Shown: piece by piece, positions 1 to 7,725 of the stretch
How the letters are laid out: each line of letters opens with the position of its first letter
Position numbering within the stretch: the first letter of the stretch is position 1
The notes under the pieces: generated by a model
Database searches by the model: none
The model's input: the letters and a program-made list of their open reading frames with translations, nothing else
What the model was told of the DNA's origin: nothing
Program-made: the position numbers and the translations under genes
Assembly: GCA_964344215.1 (NCBI GenBank)
Contig: CAYFMP010000060.1
Span: 1-23,910, forward strand
Length of the DNA stretch: 23,910 bases
Direction of reading: 5' to 3'
Source: CAYFMP01 sp964344215
GTDB taxonomy: Bacteria > Pseudomonadota > Alphaproteobacteria > Rhodospirillales > Casp-alpha2

Positions 1-65
1 CAGGAGACCGGAGAGCGCGTCTCGGCGATTCCATATCAACGTGAACCGCTCTAGACGCCGACGGG
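1..65. other. Short non-coding stretch at window edge
   Basis: No gene can be supported here. A minus-strand ATG at 34 opens a frame that runs off the window edge and could begin the next gene after the TPR gene, but it has no convincing ribosome binding site and only 11 codons are visible. Confidence 0.3.
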
Positions 66-3000
66 TCAGGATTCGGGGGCTGGCGCGCCGGCGTCGGCCG
101 GCGGATTCGCCACCGTTTCGCTGAGCGCCTGGGTCTTGAGGCGTTCGCGGTAGGCGGCCATGAACGTCTGGAAGTTTTCTGCGTCCTTGACCTTGTCGGC
201 GACGGCGCTGGGGTCGACCAGTCCCAACGTGGTCGGCGACGTGATCAGCCGGAAGGCGTCCCTGAAGTCGGTCGCCTCCATGGTTCCCTCGTAGTCACGC
301 CTGAGCCGGGCCAGAGCCCGTTCGTTGTTGCTGAGCGTATAGGCGATACCGAGGTTGAGGACGCGGATGGCCTGCTGGTCGTCCAAGGCAGTGCCCGGCG
401 CAATGCCCGAAGCGTTGGCGACGCGGCGTAAGGCCTGCGCCGCCTTCGGCCAATCCCGCGACGTCCAGAAGATCTCGGTCTTCAGCAGATCGCCGTCGAA
501 GGTCTTGTCGTCGTCCAGCAGCTCGAGCGCATCCTCGTCTCGCTTCAGCCCCATAAGGCTGCGCGCCCGCAGGTGGCGGCGTTGTACCGTTAGCTCTTCC
601 GGGAGGCCTTCCTGGTTGGTTTCGTCGAGCATCGCAAGCGCCTTGTCGTATTCCAGCGCCAGCATGTAGATGAGCGCCAGTTGGGTCCCGACCTGGGTGC
701 GTTCGACGTCACGCAGCCGGAACCGGACCTGCCCTTCCAGAAGCTCGGCGGCGCGGTCCAGCAAGTCGACCCCGACCAGACGGTCGGCCAGTTTGCGGAT
801 CATCTCGTCGCCCTGGGAGCCGGCCGGCGTCAGTTCCTTGAATTCGTCATAGAGCGCGATCGCCGTAACCGGCGGCAGATCGTTGGCTCCGTCCTCCAAA
901 TAGAGATCAACGAAGGCGTCGGCCATTTGCTGGGTGACGTTCGGCGCTTCCTCGTGGGTTCGGAAATAGGTTGCCGCCTGGCGCAGCGCTTCGAGCCCAT
1001 GGCGAAATATCCCCTGCTCGATGTAAAGGGTGCCGAGACGCCGAAGAAGCCTGAACTCGAACTCGTCGCCGCGCCAGGCGAAACGAAGCTTCTCCAACTC
1101 TTCGATGGCTTCGGCCGGCGTCATGCGCTCCGCCTTCACCAGCAGTTCCATGCGGGCCCATGCGGAAAGGGCGCGGCTCGGACGGTGCCGGCTGCCCATC
1201 ACCTCCTCCCACAGGGCAACCGCCGAATCGACGTCGCCGGCCAGTTCGAACATCCGTCCCTCGACATACTTGAGCCGCGACAGCTGAGTGCGCGTCGGCC
1301 GGTCGGCCTTGAGGGCGTCGATGTATTGCTTGGCTTGATCGACGTCGCCGATCGCCATCGCCGCCTCCACGGCCAGGGTTCCCATCGGTATTTTCAGCGG
1401 CTTCGGGTAGGATTGGCTGATCGGAGCGGCGCGCAGCATCTCGACGGCGGCCGAGGTCATTTCACCGGTCTGCGAGAGGACCGCCGCCTGCCACAGCGCC
1501 GCTTCGTCGTTGCCGTCGAGGCTGGCATGTCCGAAATCCTCGGCCGCCTCCGAGTAGCGCGCCATCAGGTAGTTGGCGCCACCGCGCAACATCCGGAACT
1601 CGGGGTCGTCCTCGACTTCCGCCCGATCGGCGGCGATGCGGCGCAATACGCCAAGCGTCTCGGCGCCGAAGCCGTTGGCGAAATAGAACCGGGCAAGGTC
1701 CATACGGCGCGCCTCGCGGGGGTCGCCCTTTACCCCGATGATGTTGTCCAACAACGTCCTCTGCGTTGGAATGAATTCGTGCGCCGCTTCCAGTTTCCAC
1801 TTCTCGAGATCGAGGATCTTGCTCAACGCGGCGGAGGCGGCGAGCCGGCTGCGGGCGGCCGCTTCCGGCGTCACCGGTGAGATCTGCAAGGTCGTCGAAC
1901 TGGTCACTTCGACACCGTCGCTGATCCGTCGAACCTTGATGTCGTCGGTGATCGGCTTGATCACGAGCCCCTGAGCGCTCGGCAGCAGCCGCACTTCCGG
2001 ATAGACGTACTCCTGGTTGACGCCGTGGCCCGGCGGGATCACCGGCACGACGACCAGGTTGTCGCCGATCTCGGGATCGGTGACGCCGATCGGCCGGCCG
2101 GCTTCCGCAATCGGAAGAAAGACCCGCGCACCTTCCGGTGCGTCGGGCTGCGCCAGGGCTTCGACGGCGGTGTCGGCCGTCAATTCGCTCTGTTGGAAAC
2201 TCAGCAGCCAACTCATACCGTCGCGGCGGACCGTCGGATTGAGGCCGGAAATCGTCGTCAGCCGGAACACGGTGGCGTCGGCGGCCGGCACTCTCTGAAT
2301 CGACCGGATGGCATTGCCACCCATCGCCTTGACCGTCTCGGCTTCGATGTCGCTGGGCCTGTCGAAGGCGATCCACAACACCCCGCTACGCCGGAAAACG
2401 GCCGCCGCCGCCGGTTCGCTCCAGTCGAATCGAAGCGGCGGCAGGCCGCCGGCTTGGTCCGGCGCGCCCGGGGCGGTAGCGAGTTGACCGGCCGATGCCG
2501 CGGCCGGCGGGGCGGTGCCGGCGGCAACGGGAGCGGCCGGCGTCGGCGTCAACGGAACCGGTTGCCCCGTTGCCACCGGTTGCGGCTGGGCGGGAACCAG
2601 CGGTTGCGGCTGGGCGGGAACCAGCGGTTGCGGTTGAGCCGGCGTCAACGGCTGCGGTTGGACTGCTGCCAGCGGCTGCGGTTGGGCTACCGTCAGAGGC
2701 TGTGGTTGGGCCGCCGCCGGCGGTTGCGGTTGCGCCGTCGCCGGCGCGCCGGTTTGCACCTGGGCTGCGGCCCGGGCCGCCGACCGCGCCGCCGCTTCCG
2801 TCGTCGTCTCGGCGGTTGCGCTCGGTTCGGGCTGGGCCGGCGGTGCCGCCGCCACCCGATCCGGCTCGGCGGGCGTCGCGGAAGGCGGTTCAGCAGTCTG
2901 TTCGGCGGTTGTTTCCGGGGCTGCCGGCTGGACCGGTGCTTCCGGCGGCAGCGCAGCGGCCGTCTCCGAACCGCTCGGCTGGCGGATATCGAGCACCACC

Positions 3001-3719
3001 TTCGGTCCCGACAGGAAATGCCGAACCGTCGAGGTTTCGGGAACCGACAGCGTCACCCGCACGCCGTCGCCGGCCGGCCGCGCCCGAATGCCGCCGACGT
3101 ATCTCGGCAGCCGGGCTCGTATACGTTTCAGATCGATGTTGGCCGGCTTCCCGAACTCGACGGTGACGACGCCGCCGGTCTGGTCGAGCGTGTAGGGGAC
3201 GCGCGCCGTCCAGTCGAAGACGAGGCGGGTGTAGGTCGGATGCGCCCCGGACCGGACGCCGACCGTCGGCACTCCGGGTTCGGATGCGGAAGCCGCCCCG
3301 GCCTCCGCCGGTTGCGTTGCCGGGGCCGCCGCCGTTTCCTGGGTGGCAGGGCTCGGCGTCTCCTTGTCGGCGATCTCGACGATCACCGAACTCCCCGAAT
3401 CGTAACTGTAGACGTCGAAATCTCCGCTCAGGGTCAAGCGCACGCCGGCCCCGTCCGGTTCCGCTTCGGCGCCGCTCACGTAGTTGCCGAGCATTCTGGT
3501 GACGATGCCCAACGAAGCCTCGATGGGCCGCGAGAAACTGACTACCGCGGTGCCGCCGTCGCTCGACAGTCGGTGCCCGACCGGTGATTCCCAGGTGAAG
3601 ACGATGCGCCCGAAATCCTCGTGGCGGGCGGCCCGCACCGAAACCGGTTCGGCCAGCGCCTGCCGGCCGGCGGCGGCGACGATCAGCCCGATCACGGCGG
3701 CGCCAAGGAGCTTGCCCAT
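66..3719 (-). CDS. Large exported AMIN-like/TPR protein, candidate motor scaffold
   Basis: The 1217-residue product has a signal peptide (about residues 1-23, ending ALA) and should act in the periplasm. Three similar beta-rich segments of about 80 residues lie at 38-116, 165-245 and about 427-508. Each begins with a (I/L/R)-x-F-x-W pattern and continues with an F-x-(R/K)-P motif, resembling AMIN-type domains. A Pro/Ala/Gln-rich linker with eight octapeptide repeats (330-393) separates the second and third. From about 670 to 1190 the protein is helical with tetratricopeptide-like repeats. The ATG overlaps the TGA of the upstream motB-like gene by one base (TGATG), so translation is probably coupled and the product probably serves the motor. 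The architecture recalls the beta-sandwich plus TPR layout of the Campylobacter scaffold PflA, but I claim no homology. The export and domain calls are read from sequence; the function is inference. Confidence 0.85.
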   Translation of the reverse strand: MGKLLGAAVIGLIVAAAGRQALAEPVSVRAARHEDFGRIVFTWESPVGHRLSSDGGTAVVSFSRPIEASLGIVTRMLGNYVSGAEAEPDGAGVRLTLSGDFDVYSYDSGSSVIVEIADKETPSPATQETAAAPATQPAEAGAASASEPGVPTVGVRSGAHPTYTRLVFDWTARVPYTLDQTGGVVTVEFGKPANIDLKRIRARLPRYVGGIRARPAGDGVRVTLSVPETSTVRHFLSGPKVVLDIRQPSGSETAAALPPEAPVQPAAPETTAEQTAEPPSATPAEPDRVAAAPPAQPEPSATAETTTEAAARSAARAAAQVQTGAPATAQPQPPAAAQPQPLTVAQPQPLAAVQPQPLTPAQPQPLVPAQPQPLVPAQPQPVATGQPVPLTPTPAAPVAAGTAPPAAASAGQLATAPGAPDQAGGLPPLRFDWSEPAAAAVFRRSGVLWIAFDRPSDIEAETVKAMGGNAIRSIQRVPAADATVFRLTTISGLNPTVRRDGMSWLLSFQQSELTADTAVEALAQPDAPEGARVFLPIAEAGRPIGVTDPEIGDNLVVVPVIPPGHGVNQEYVYPEVRLLPSAQGLVIKPITDDIKVRRISDGVEVTSSTTLQISPVTPEAAARSRLAASAALSKILDLEKWKLEAAHEFIPTQRTLLDNIIGVKGDPREARRMDLARFYFANGFGAETLGVLRRIAADRAEVEDDPEFRMLRGGANYLMARYSEAAEDFGHASLDGNDEAALWQAAVLSQTGEMTSAAVEMLRAAPISQSYPKPLKIPMGTLAVEAAMAIGDVDQAKQYIDALKADRPTRTQLSRLKYVEGRMFELAGDVDSAVALWEEVMGSRHRPSRALSAWARMELLVKAERMTPAEAIEELEKLRFAWRGDEFEFRLLRRLGTLYIEQGIFRHGLEALRQAATYFRTHEEAPNVTQQMADAFVDLYLEDGANDLPPVTAIALYDEFKELTPAGSQGDEMIRKLADRLVGVDLLDRAAELLEGQVRFRLRDVERTQVGTQLALIYMLALEYDKALAMLDETNQEGLPEELTVQRRHLRARSLMGLKRDEDALELLDDDKTFDGDLLKTEIFWTSRDWPKAAQALRRVANASGIAPGTALDDQQAIRVLNLGIAYTLSNNERALARLRRDYEGTMEATDFRDAFRLITSPTTLGLVDPSAVADKVKDAENFQTFMAAYRERLKTQALSETVANPPADAGAPAPES
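2541..2732 (-). repeat. 24-bp in-frame tandem repeat, QPQPLxxA octapeptide linker
   Basis: Eight consecutive 24-bp units encode octapeptides of the form QPQPLxxA (residues 330-393 of the TPR protein). Two adjacent units (2577-2600 and 2601-2624) are identical at the DNA level. The others differ mainly in the variable positions. This is a proline-rich, probably extended linker between the second and third beta repeats. Confidence 0.9.
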
Positions 3720-4453
3720 CAGATATCGCCCCCGGTCGGCAGAACCACGATATCGACCCGCCGTCCCATGACCCGGCGTTCGGCCTCGGGCAGGTCCGAC
3801 AGATCGTCATAACGGCCGTCGGAGAACCCGAACGCCGTGATGTCATCGGTGTATCCCGCTTCGGTCAAGGCGTTGGCGACAGCGATGGCGCGCGCCGTCG
3901 AAAGCTCCCAATTGGACAGGTATTCGATGCCGGACGGAGGTGTCGGATCGGTGTGGCCGTTGATGAACACCTGATTGCCGATGTTCCGAAGCACGCCGCC
4001 GAGGACGAACAGCGCCTCGCGGGCGCGCCCGGTCAGGACGGCGCCGCCGGCCTCGAACACCAACTCGCCCGGCAGCGCGATGACCAGCCGGTCTTCGAGG
4101 CGCACGACGCGGCTTTCGGAAAGCGCTTCGATGTCGCCGACGGCCTTCGAAAAAACCGAGTCCAGGTAGTCGAGATTGATGGCCGATTTGCGCAGGACCG
4201 TCCCGATGTTGTAGGTCGCCGACGTCGCGACGGTCTTCTCCTGGCTCGGGCGCAGCGTTTGCGACAGGGAATCGATAACGTTTTCCCAGTCGTTCAGGCG
4301 TACGTTGGACATCGCGAACAACATCACGAAGAACGTCAGCATCAGGGATACCAGGTCGGTGAACGTGACCAGCCATACCCGGCTCGCCGATTGTTCCGCG
4401 CTCGGCACGCCGTCCGGCCATTCCCGAGGGGCCGAGTGTTCGAGATCGTTCAT
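3719..4453 (-). CDS. motB: MotB/PomB-like stator protein with OmpA domain
   Basis: This 244-residue protein has the layout of the MotB/PomB stator subunit. One N-terminal membrane helix (about 27-49) carries the expected ion-binding aspartate, Asp33, in a TFTDLVSLM context. A periplasmic linker follows, then an OmpA-type peptidoglycan-binding domain with GHTD (166-169), the N-x-x-LS-x-x-RA signature (181-189) and RRVD (231-234). Stators of this family couple ion flow to flagellar rotation and need a MotA/PomA partner, which is not in this window. It lies 24 bp after a MotB-like paralogue that lacks these key residues, and its stop overlaps the start of the TPR gene. The start ATG has a GGGAG sequence upstream. 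Whether the coupling ion is H+ or Na+ cannot be told from sequence alone. Confidence 0.88.
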   Translation of the reverse strand: MNDLEHSAPREWPDGVPSAEQSASRVWLVTFTDLVSLMLTFFVMLFAMSNVRLNDWENVIDSLSQTLRPSQEKTVATSATYNIGTVLRKSAINLDYLDSVFSKAVGDIEALSESRVVRLEDRLVIALPGELVFEAGGAVLTGRAREALFVLGGVLRNIGNQVFINGHTDPTPPSGIEYLSNWELSTARAIAVANALTEAGYTDDITAFGFSDGRYDDLSDLPEAERRVMGRRVDIVVLPTGGDI

Positions 4454-4477
4454 GGCGATACCCGCTCCCGCAATCTC

Positions 4478-5179
4478 CTATCCACCACCGCCGGTCTCCG
4501 TTACCTCGAACCTGACCCGCGTCTCGTCGGCGCGGCGCACATAGTACCAGATCGTCACCCGCTCGGGCTTGCCCGGCGCCATCCCGACGGCGACGCTGTC
4601 CGGCGGTGCGCCACGCGCCGTCAGTTCGCGCGCAAACATCCCGGCCCTTTCCATCTCCATGGTCTGCTCCAGCGGCAGCGAGCGGTCGGCCGAACGCGGC
4701 GTGCCGATGACGAATTCCATGTCGAATCGCAATCCCGGCGGTCGCGCGCTCAACACGGCGACCATACGCTCGATCAGCGCCGGCGTCGTCGGCCTAAGCG
4801 CGCTCGAATCGTCCTCGAACAAAGTCGTGGTCGGAACCACGACCCGCATCCGCTTACCCGGCTGGACAATCTCGACGCGATCGACCTGTACGGCGGTCGT
4901 GAAGAGGTTGGTGATCTTGTCCTGGAATTGGTTGGCGGCCAGGATTTCGCCGTCCTTACCGGTAAACTGGGTCGGATCGGTGGCCGGCATCACCACCGTG
5001 GTGAAGGTCGAGGACAGGCTGTCCATGACGGCCCGCGATTTGACGTCCTCGACGGTCGAAATCGTGATCAGAAGGACGAAGAACGCCAGAACGAGCAGAA
5101 ACAACCCCAAGAAGAGGAGAGTAACGTCGGGACCGCTTCGTTCGGCGGTCGGCGTGATGGGCGCCTTCAGTTCGTCCAT
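4478..5179 (-). CDS. Degenerate MotB-like paralogue without ion-binding Asp
   Basis: The 233-residue product has one strong N-terminal membrane helix (about 19-41) in the same place as MotB, and a periplasmic C-terminal region. Aligned by eye with the neighbouring MotB-like protein on the shared L-x-FFV-x-L motif, the ion-carrying Asp33 corresponds to Gly25 here. The C-terminal half has traces of an OmpA fold, but the GHTD position reads IGTP and the RRVD motif is absent. It is therefore unlikely to conduct ions or bind peptidoglycan in the usual way. It starts 6 bp after the cheZ stop and lies 24 bp before the intact motB-like gene, so the two are co-transcribed. A structural or regulatory partner of the stator is the likeliest role; a divergent stator subunit is the alternative. 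Confidence 0.75.
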   Translation of the reverse strand: MDELKAPITPTAERSGPDVTLLFLGLFLLVLAFFVLLITISTVEDVKSRAVMDSLSSTFTTVVMPATDPTQFTGKDGEILAANQFQDKITNLFTTAVQVDRVEIVQPGKRMRVVVPTTTLFEDDSSALRPTTPALIERMVAVLSARPPGLRFDMEFVIGTPRSADRSLPLEQTMEMERAGMFARELTARGAPPDSVAVGMAPGKPERVTIWYYVRRADETRVRFEVTETGGGG

Positions 5180-5185
5180 GCGGAC

Positions 5186-5878
5186 CTAGTCAAAACTTTC
5201 CAGTAGCGCGTCAATCTCCGCCTGGGTGTTGGCCTCGCCTTCCAACTGCGGCCCCTCGAGCAGGTCTTCGTCGCTGAGGGGAGCGTCGGTGTCGGGCTGC
5301 TTGTTCTGGTTGGGCTGTTGGGCCTTGATTTTCTCTATCTCGCTGCCGAACGCATTGACCAGCGCATCGATCTTCTCCTCGATGTCCTGCAACGCCTTGA
5401 CGACCTTGGTGATCCGTTGCCCGGTGATGTCCTGAAATCCGCAAGCCTCGTATATGGCCGTGGTTGCGTTCATCAAGGTGTCGGCCGGCTCGCCTTCGAG
5501 TTCGGCCATCACGCCCTCGATCTGTTCGGTCGCGTCCATGATCGAATTGGTGGCGACTTCGGTGGCCTGGACGATGGCGTCGAGTTCATCGGTGGCCGCC
5601 GGCAGATATTCGTCCTTGACCTCGTCGGGGCGCAGGGCGGCGATGTCGGATTTGGCCGCATGGATATAGGCGGCCAGCGCCTCAAGCTCGGAAAAAAGCT
5701 CGAGATCGGTGGCCGACAGGTCCCCTTTCATGGTCGCCATCATGCTCTCGACGACGACGCCGATATCGTCGACCTTCACGGTGTCGCCGTGCTTGTCGCG
5801 CAATTCGGCAAGGCGCGCCTTGAGCTCGCCGTTTCCCTTCGGCTTGGTCTTGGTCGCTTGTTTCGCCTTCTTGGCCAT
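5186..5878 (-). CDS. cheZ: Chemotaxis protein CheZ, CheY-P phosphatase
   Basis: CheZ removes the phosphate from CheY-P and so resets the motor signal. The 230-residue, largely helical protein contains FQDITGQRI, placing Asp150 and Gln154 at the spacing of the catalytic pair of E. coli CheZ (Asp143, Gln147). The C-terminus, AEIDALLESFD, matches the CheY-docking tail and is joined to the helical core by a charged linker (about 188-218). I chose the ATG at 5878 because GGAAG lies 6 bases upstream and MAKK is a normal N-terminus; an upstream start would add 14 unrelated residues. It follows cheY by 48 bp and precedes the MotB-like pair by 6 bp, so phosphatase, response regulator and stator genes appear to share one transcript. 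Confidence 0.9.
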   Translation of the reverse strand: MAKKAKQATKTKPKGNGELKARLAELRDKHGDTVKVDDIGVVVESMMATMKGDLSATDLELFSELEALAAYIHAAKSDIAALRPDEVKDEYLPAATDELDAIVQATEVATNSIMDATEQIEGVMAELEGEPADTLMNATTAIYEACGFQDITGQRITKVVKALQDIEEKIDALVNAFGSEIEKIKAQQPNQNKQPDTDAPLSDEDLLEGPQLEGEANTQAEIDALLESFD

Positions 5879-5926
5879 CTCACACTTCCGATCGCGCGGA
5901 CGTTGAACTGGCGTCGGCAACGTCGC

Positions 5927-6313
5927 CTAGAAATCGCCGAGGACGCTGACCATCTTGGTCTTCAACGTCTCGGCGTTGAACGGCTTGACGATGTAGTTGG
6001 AAACGCCGGCCTGCTTGGCCGCGATCACGTTCTCGGACTTGCTCTCGGCGGTAATCATGATGAACGGAAGATGTTTGAGCTTGTCGTCGGCGCGGACCTC
6101 CCGGAGCAGTTCGATGCCGGTCATCGGTTCCATGTTCCAATCGGAGATCACGATGCCGAAATCGGTTTGGTGCAACTTCTGTAGAGCCATCGAGCCATCC
6201 GTGGCCTCGTCAATATTGACGAAGTTGAGCTGACGAAGGAGGTTGCGGAGGATTCTGAGCATGGTCTTGTAATCGTCCACGATCAGAATGTTCATGTTCA
6301 TATCGACGGCCAT
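5927..6313 (-). CDS. cheY: Chemotaxis response regulator CheY
   Basis: A 128-residue single-domain receiver, the size of E. coli CheY. All landmark residues are present, offset by one: acidic pocket Asp13 and Asp14, phosphoacceptor Asp58, Thr88, Tyr107 and Lys110 (in KPF). Phosphorylated CheY binds FliM at the switch and alters rotation. FliM is encoded about 1.4 kb upstream in the same block and the matching phosphatase CheZ directly downstream. I chose ATG 6313, preceded by GTGGAG at good spacing. A GTG at 6325 would add four residues, and the ATG at 6301 is also possible. A promoter-like sequence lies 41-68 bp upstream. Confidence 0.93.
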   Translation of the reverse strand: MAVDMNMNILIVDDYKTMLRILRNLLRQLNFVNIDEATDGSMALQKLHQTDFGIVISDWNMEPMTGIELLREVRADDKLKHLPFIMITAESKSENVIAAKQAGVSNYIVKPFNAETLKTKMVSVLGDF

Positions 6314-6353
6314 TCGGTGCTCCACTCAAGAAAAAGGCTTCTTCTCGCATACG

Positions 6354-6381
6354 ATCGTACACAGCTCATTCATAAAATCAA
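6354..6381 (-). promoter_or_regulatory. Possible sigma-70 promoter for cheY-cheZ-motB
   Basis: On the minus strand TTGATT (6376-6381) and TACGAT (6354-6359) are separated by 16 bp. They lie in the AT-richer 136-bp gap between motE and cheY, the longest gap in this gene block. Each hexamer matches the consensus at 4 of 6 positions, so this is tentative. Confidence 0.35.
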
Positions 6382-6449
6382 GGTTATAGCGTTGGAATTT
6401 CAGAATTCTTCACCCAACCGGCATGGCGGATTTCCGTTCGCGATCTCGC

Positions 6450-7157
6450 CTATCCGCCGACCTTGGGCAGTTCACGCAGGCGGCGCAGCTCAACGGTCAT
6501 CTCGCGAGCCTTTTCCGGGTCCATCTTGGCCATGACCGGGGCCAACTTGCGCTCCTTCATCCGTTCCGCCACCTCGAGCAGGGTGTCCAGTTCGAGCTCC
6601 TCGAAAATCCGCGCCGCATCCTGTGGTTTCATATTCTCGTAGATCTTAACCAGGCTCAGCAGCTTGGCGTCCTGTTGTTCGTCGAAGGTCCTGATCAGGG
6701 CGGAAATGGTCTCGCGCAGGTTCTTCAGTTCCTCGACCTTGCGGTCGATGCGCGCTTCCGCGGCACTCAGCAGGCCGGTCCGCATTTCCAGCTCCTGTTC
6801 GCGCGATTCCAGGACCTCGCGGCGCTCGGCCAACTGTTGCAGAAGATCGATCTCGGCCGGTGTCAACAAGGTCGGATCGTCGGTGATCAGCTTCGAGGTG
6901 GTGGCACCCATTTCGTCGGGTTCGATCGGTGCGGCCGGCTGGGCGGGAGGAAGCGGCCCCGGCGCCGCCGCCGTCGGATCGGGGCTGGCCGGCGCTCCCG
7001 GCTGGGTCTCGGTCTGAGCGACGGCGCCGGCGACCCGGATGGCGCTGCTCATCAGACCGTCGACGCTGGTCCAGATATCGCCGATCTTCACCGTCAACAT
7101 CAACGCGATGACGAATATGGTGAGCGGCAGAAAGCGGATCTTGGTGAGGAATTTCAT
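6450..7157 (-). CDS. motE: MotE-family motor protein
   Basis: The 235-residue protein has an N-terminal membrane anchor (about 8-26), a Pro/Ala-rich periplasmic linker (about 50-78), a long charged coiled coil (about 98-150) and a C-terminal helical region. The C-terminal part contains the pattern YENMKPQDAARIFEEL, typical of the MgtE-N-like fold of MotE. In rhizobia MotE is a periplasmic chaperone for the motility protein MotC. Here it lies between the DUF6468-like gene (37-bp gap) and cheY, in the fliL-fliM block, which fits a stator or periplasmic motor role. Family assignment is firm on the C-terminal motif and layout; the partner in this organism is unknown. If MotC is absent, the large TPR protein is one candidate client (inference). 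Confidence 0.82.
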   Translation of the reverse strand: MKFLTKIRFLPLTIFVIALMLTVKIGDIWTSVDGLMSSAIRVAGAVAQTETQPGAPASPDPTAAAPGPLPPAQPAAPIEPDEMGATTSKLITDDPTLLTPAEIDLLQQLAERREVLESREQELEMRTGLLSAAEARIDRKVEELKNLRETISALIRTFDEQQDAKLLSLVKIYENMKPQDAARIFEELELDTLLEVAERMKERKLAPVMAKMDPEKAREMTVELRRLRELPKVGG

Positions 7158-7194
7158 GACGGGTTCACTTTCGTTTCGGCCGATCGCGACGGTC

Positions 7195-7686
7195 CTAACC
7201 GGCCGAACGGATGGCCCTCAAGAGCTCGCGTTCGGCATCGGTGGCCGGTGCATCCAGGGACGGGTCCTCGGCCTCGGCCCTCGACACGCGCCGCTCGTCG
7301 GCCGCTTCCGCGACCGGCCCCGGAGTCGCCTCGGGCGCGACGGTTCGGCCCGGTACGACACCGGCCTCGTCGCGGGCGACACGGACCTGTTCCTCGAGAC
7401 GGTCGGCCGCCGACGATCCCCTGTCGACCAGGAAAACCAGATCGTCGCGCAGCGATTCCGCCTTGTCGATACGGCCCTGCAGAAGGTCGGTCGTCGCCTT
7501 CAGTTCGGCAATGCCGTCTTCGGCCCGGGTCGTGGCATCGTTGAAGCCGAGCGCGAGTTTTTCGAGTTCCGCCTTGTCGCGGCGCAGGTTACCGAGACGC
7601 TTGTTCAAAACCACGGCGTATCCGATCGTAACCATCAAAAGGATCGCCACCACTACGTCGAGTATCAAGGAAAATTCCACGTCCAA
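7195..7686 (-). CDS. Membrane-anchored coiled-coil protein, DUF6468-like
   Basis: A protein of about 163 residues with one N-terminal membrane helix (about 6-27) followed by a charged heptad-rich helix (about 30-85). A less ordered Glu/Ala-rich tail ends in a short conserved-looking ELLRAIRSAG segment. It resembles the uncharacterised DUF6468 family found beside fliM in alphaproteobacteria; the family name is from memory. The start may be TTG at 7686 (AAGG six bases upstream) or GTG at 7680 (AGGG seven bases upstream). It lies 39 bp after fliM and 37 bp before motE, so it is almost certainly co-expressed with the motor genes. No enzymatic motif is visible. A role in switch or stator assembly is inference from position. 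Confidence 0.72.
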   Translation of the reverse strand: MDVEFSLILDVVVAILLMVTIGYAVVLNKRLGNLRRDKAELEKLALGFNDATTRAEDGIAELKATTDLLQGRIDKAESLRDDLVFLVDRGSSAADRLEEQVRVARDEAGVVPGRTVAPEATPGPVAEAADERRVSRAEAEDPSLDAPATDAERELLRAIRSAG

Positions 7687-7725
7687 ACCCTACCTTGCTT
7701 TCAGCTCCATCCTCGTCGGCGAGGA

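Noticed and set aside
1..34. Possible start of another minus-strand gene at 34
   Set aside because: Only 11 codons are visible, with no ribosome binding site or recognisable sequence.
2541..2732. Tandem repeats considered as a CRISPR array
   Set aside because: Units are contiguous 24-bp codon repeats without spacers, inside an open reading frame.
2025..3587. Plus-strand open frame of 520 codons opposite the TPR gene
   Set aside because: It is very Arg-rich, has no recognisable domain, and lies antisense to a protein with a clear signal peptide and repeats. It is a GC-skew shadow frame.
3953..5206. Plus-strand open frame of 417 codons opposite the MotB-like genes
   Set aside because: It is antisense to two genes with membrane helices and motifs, and has shadow-type Arg/His/Asp composition.
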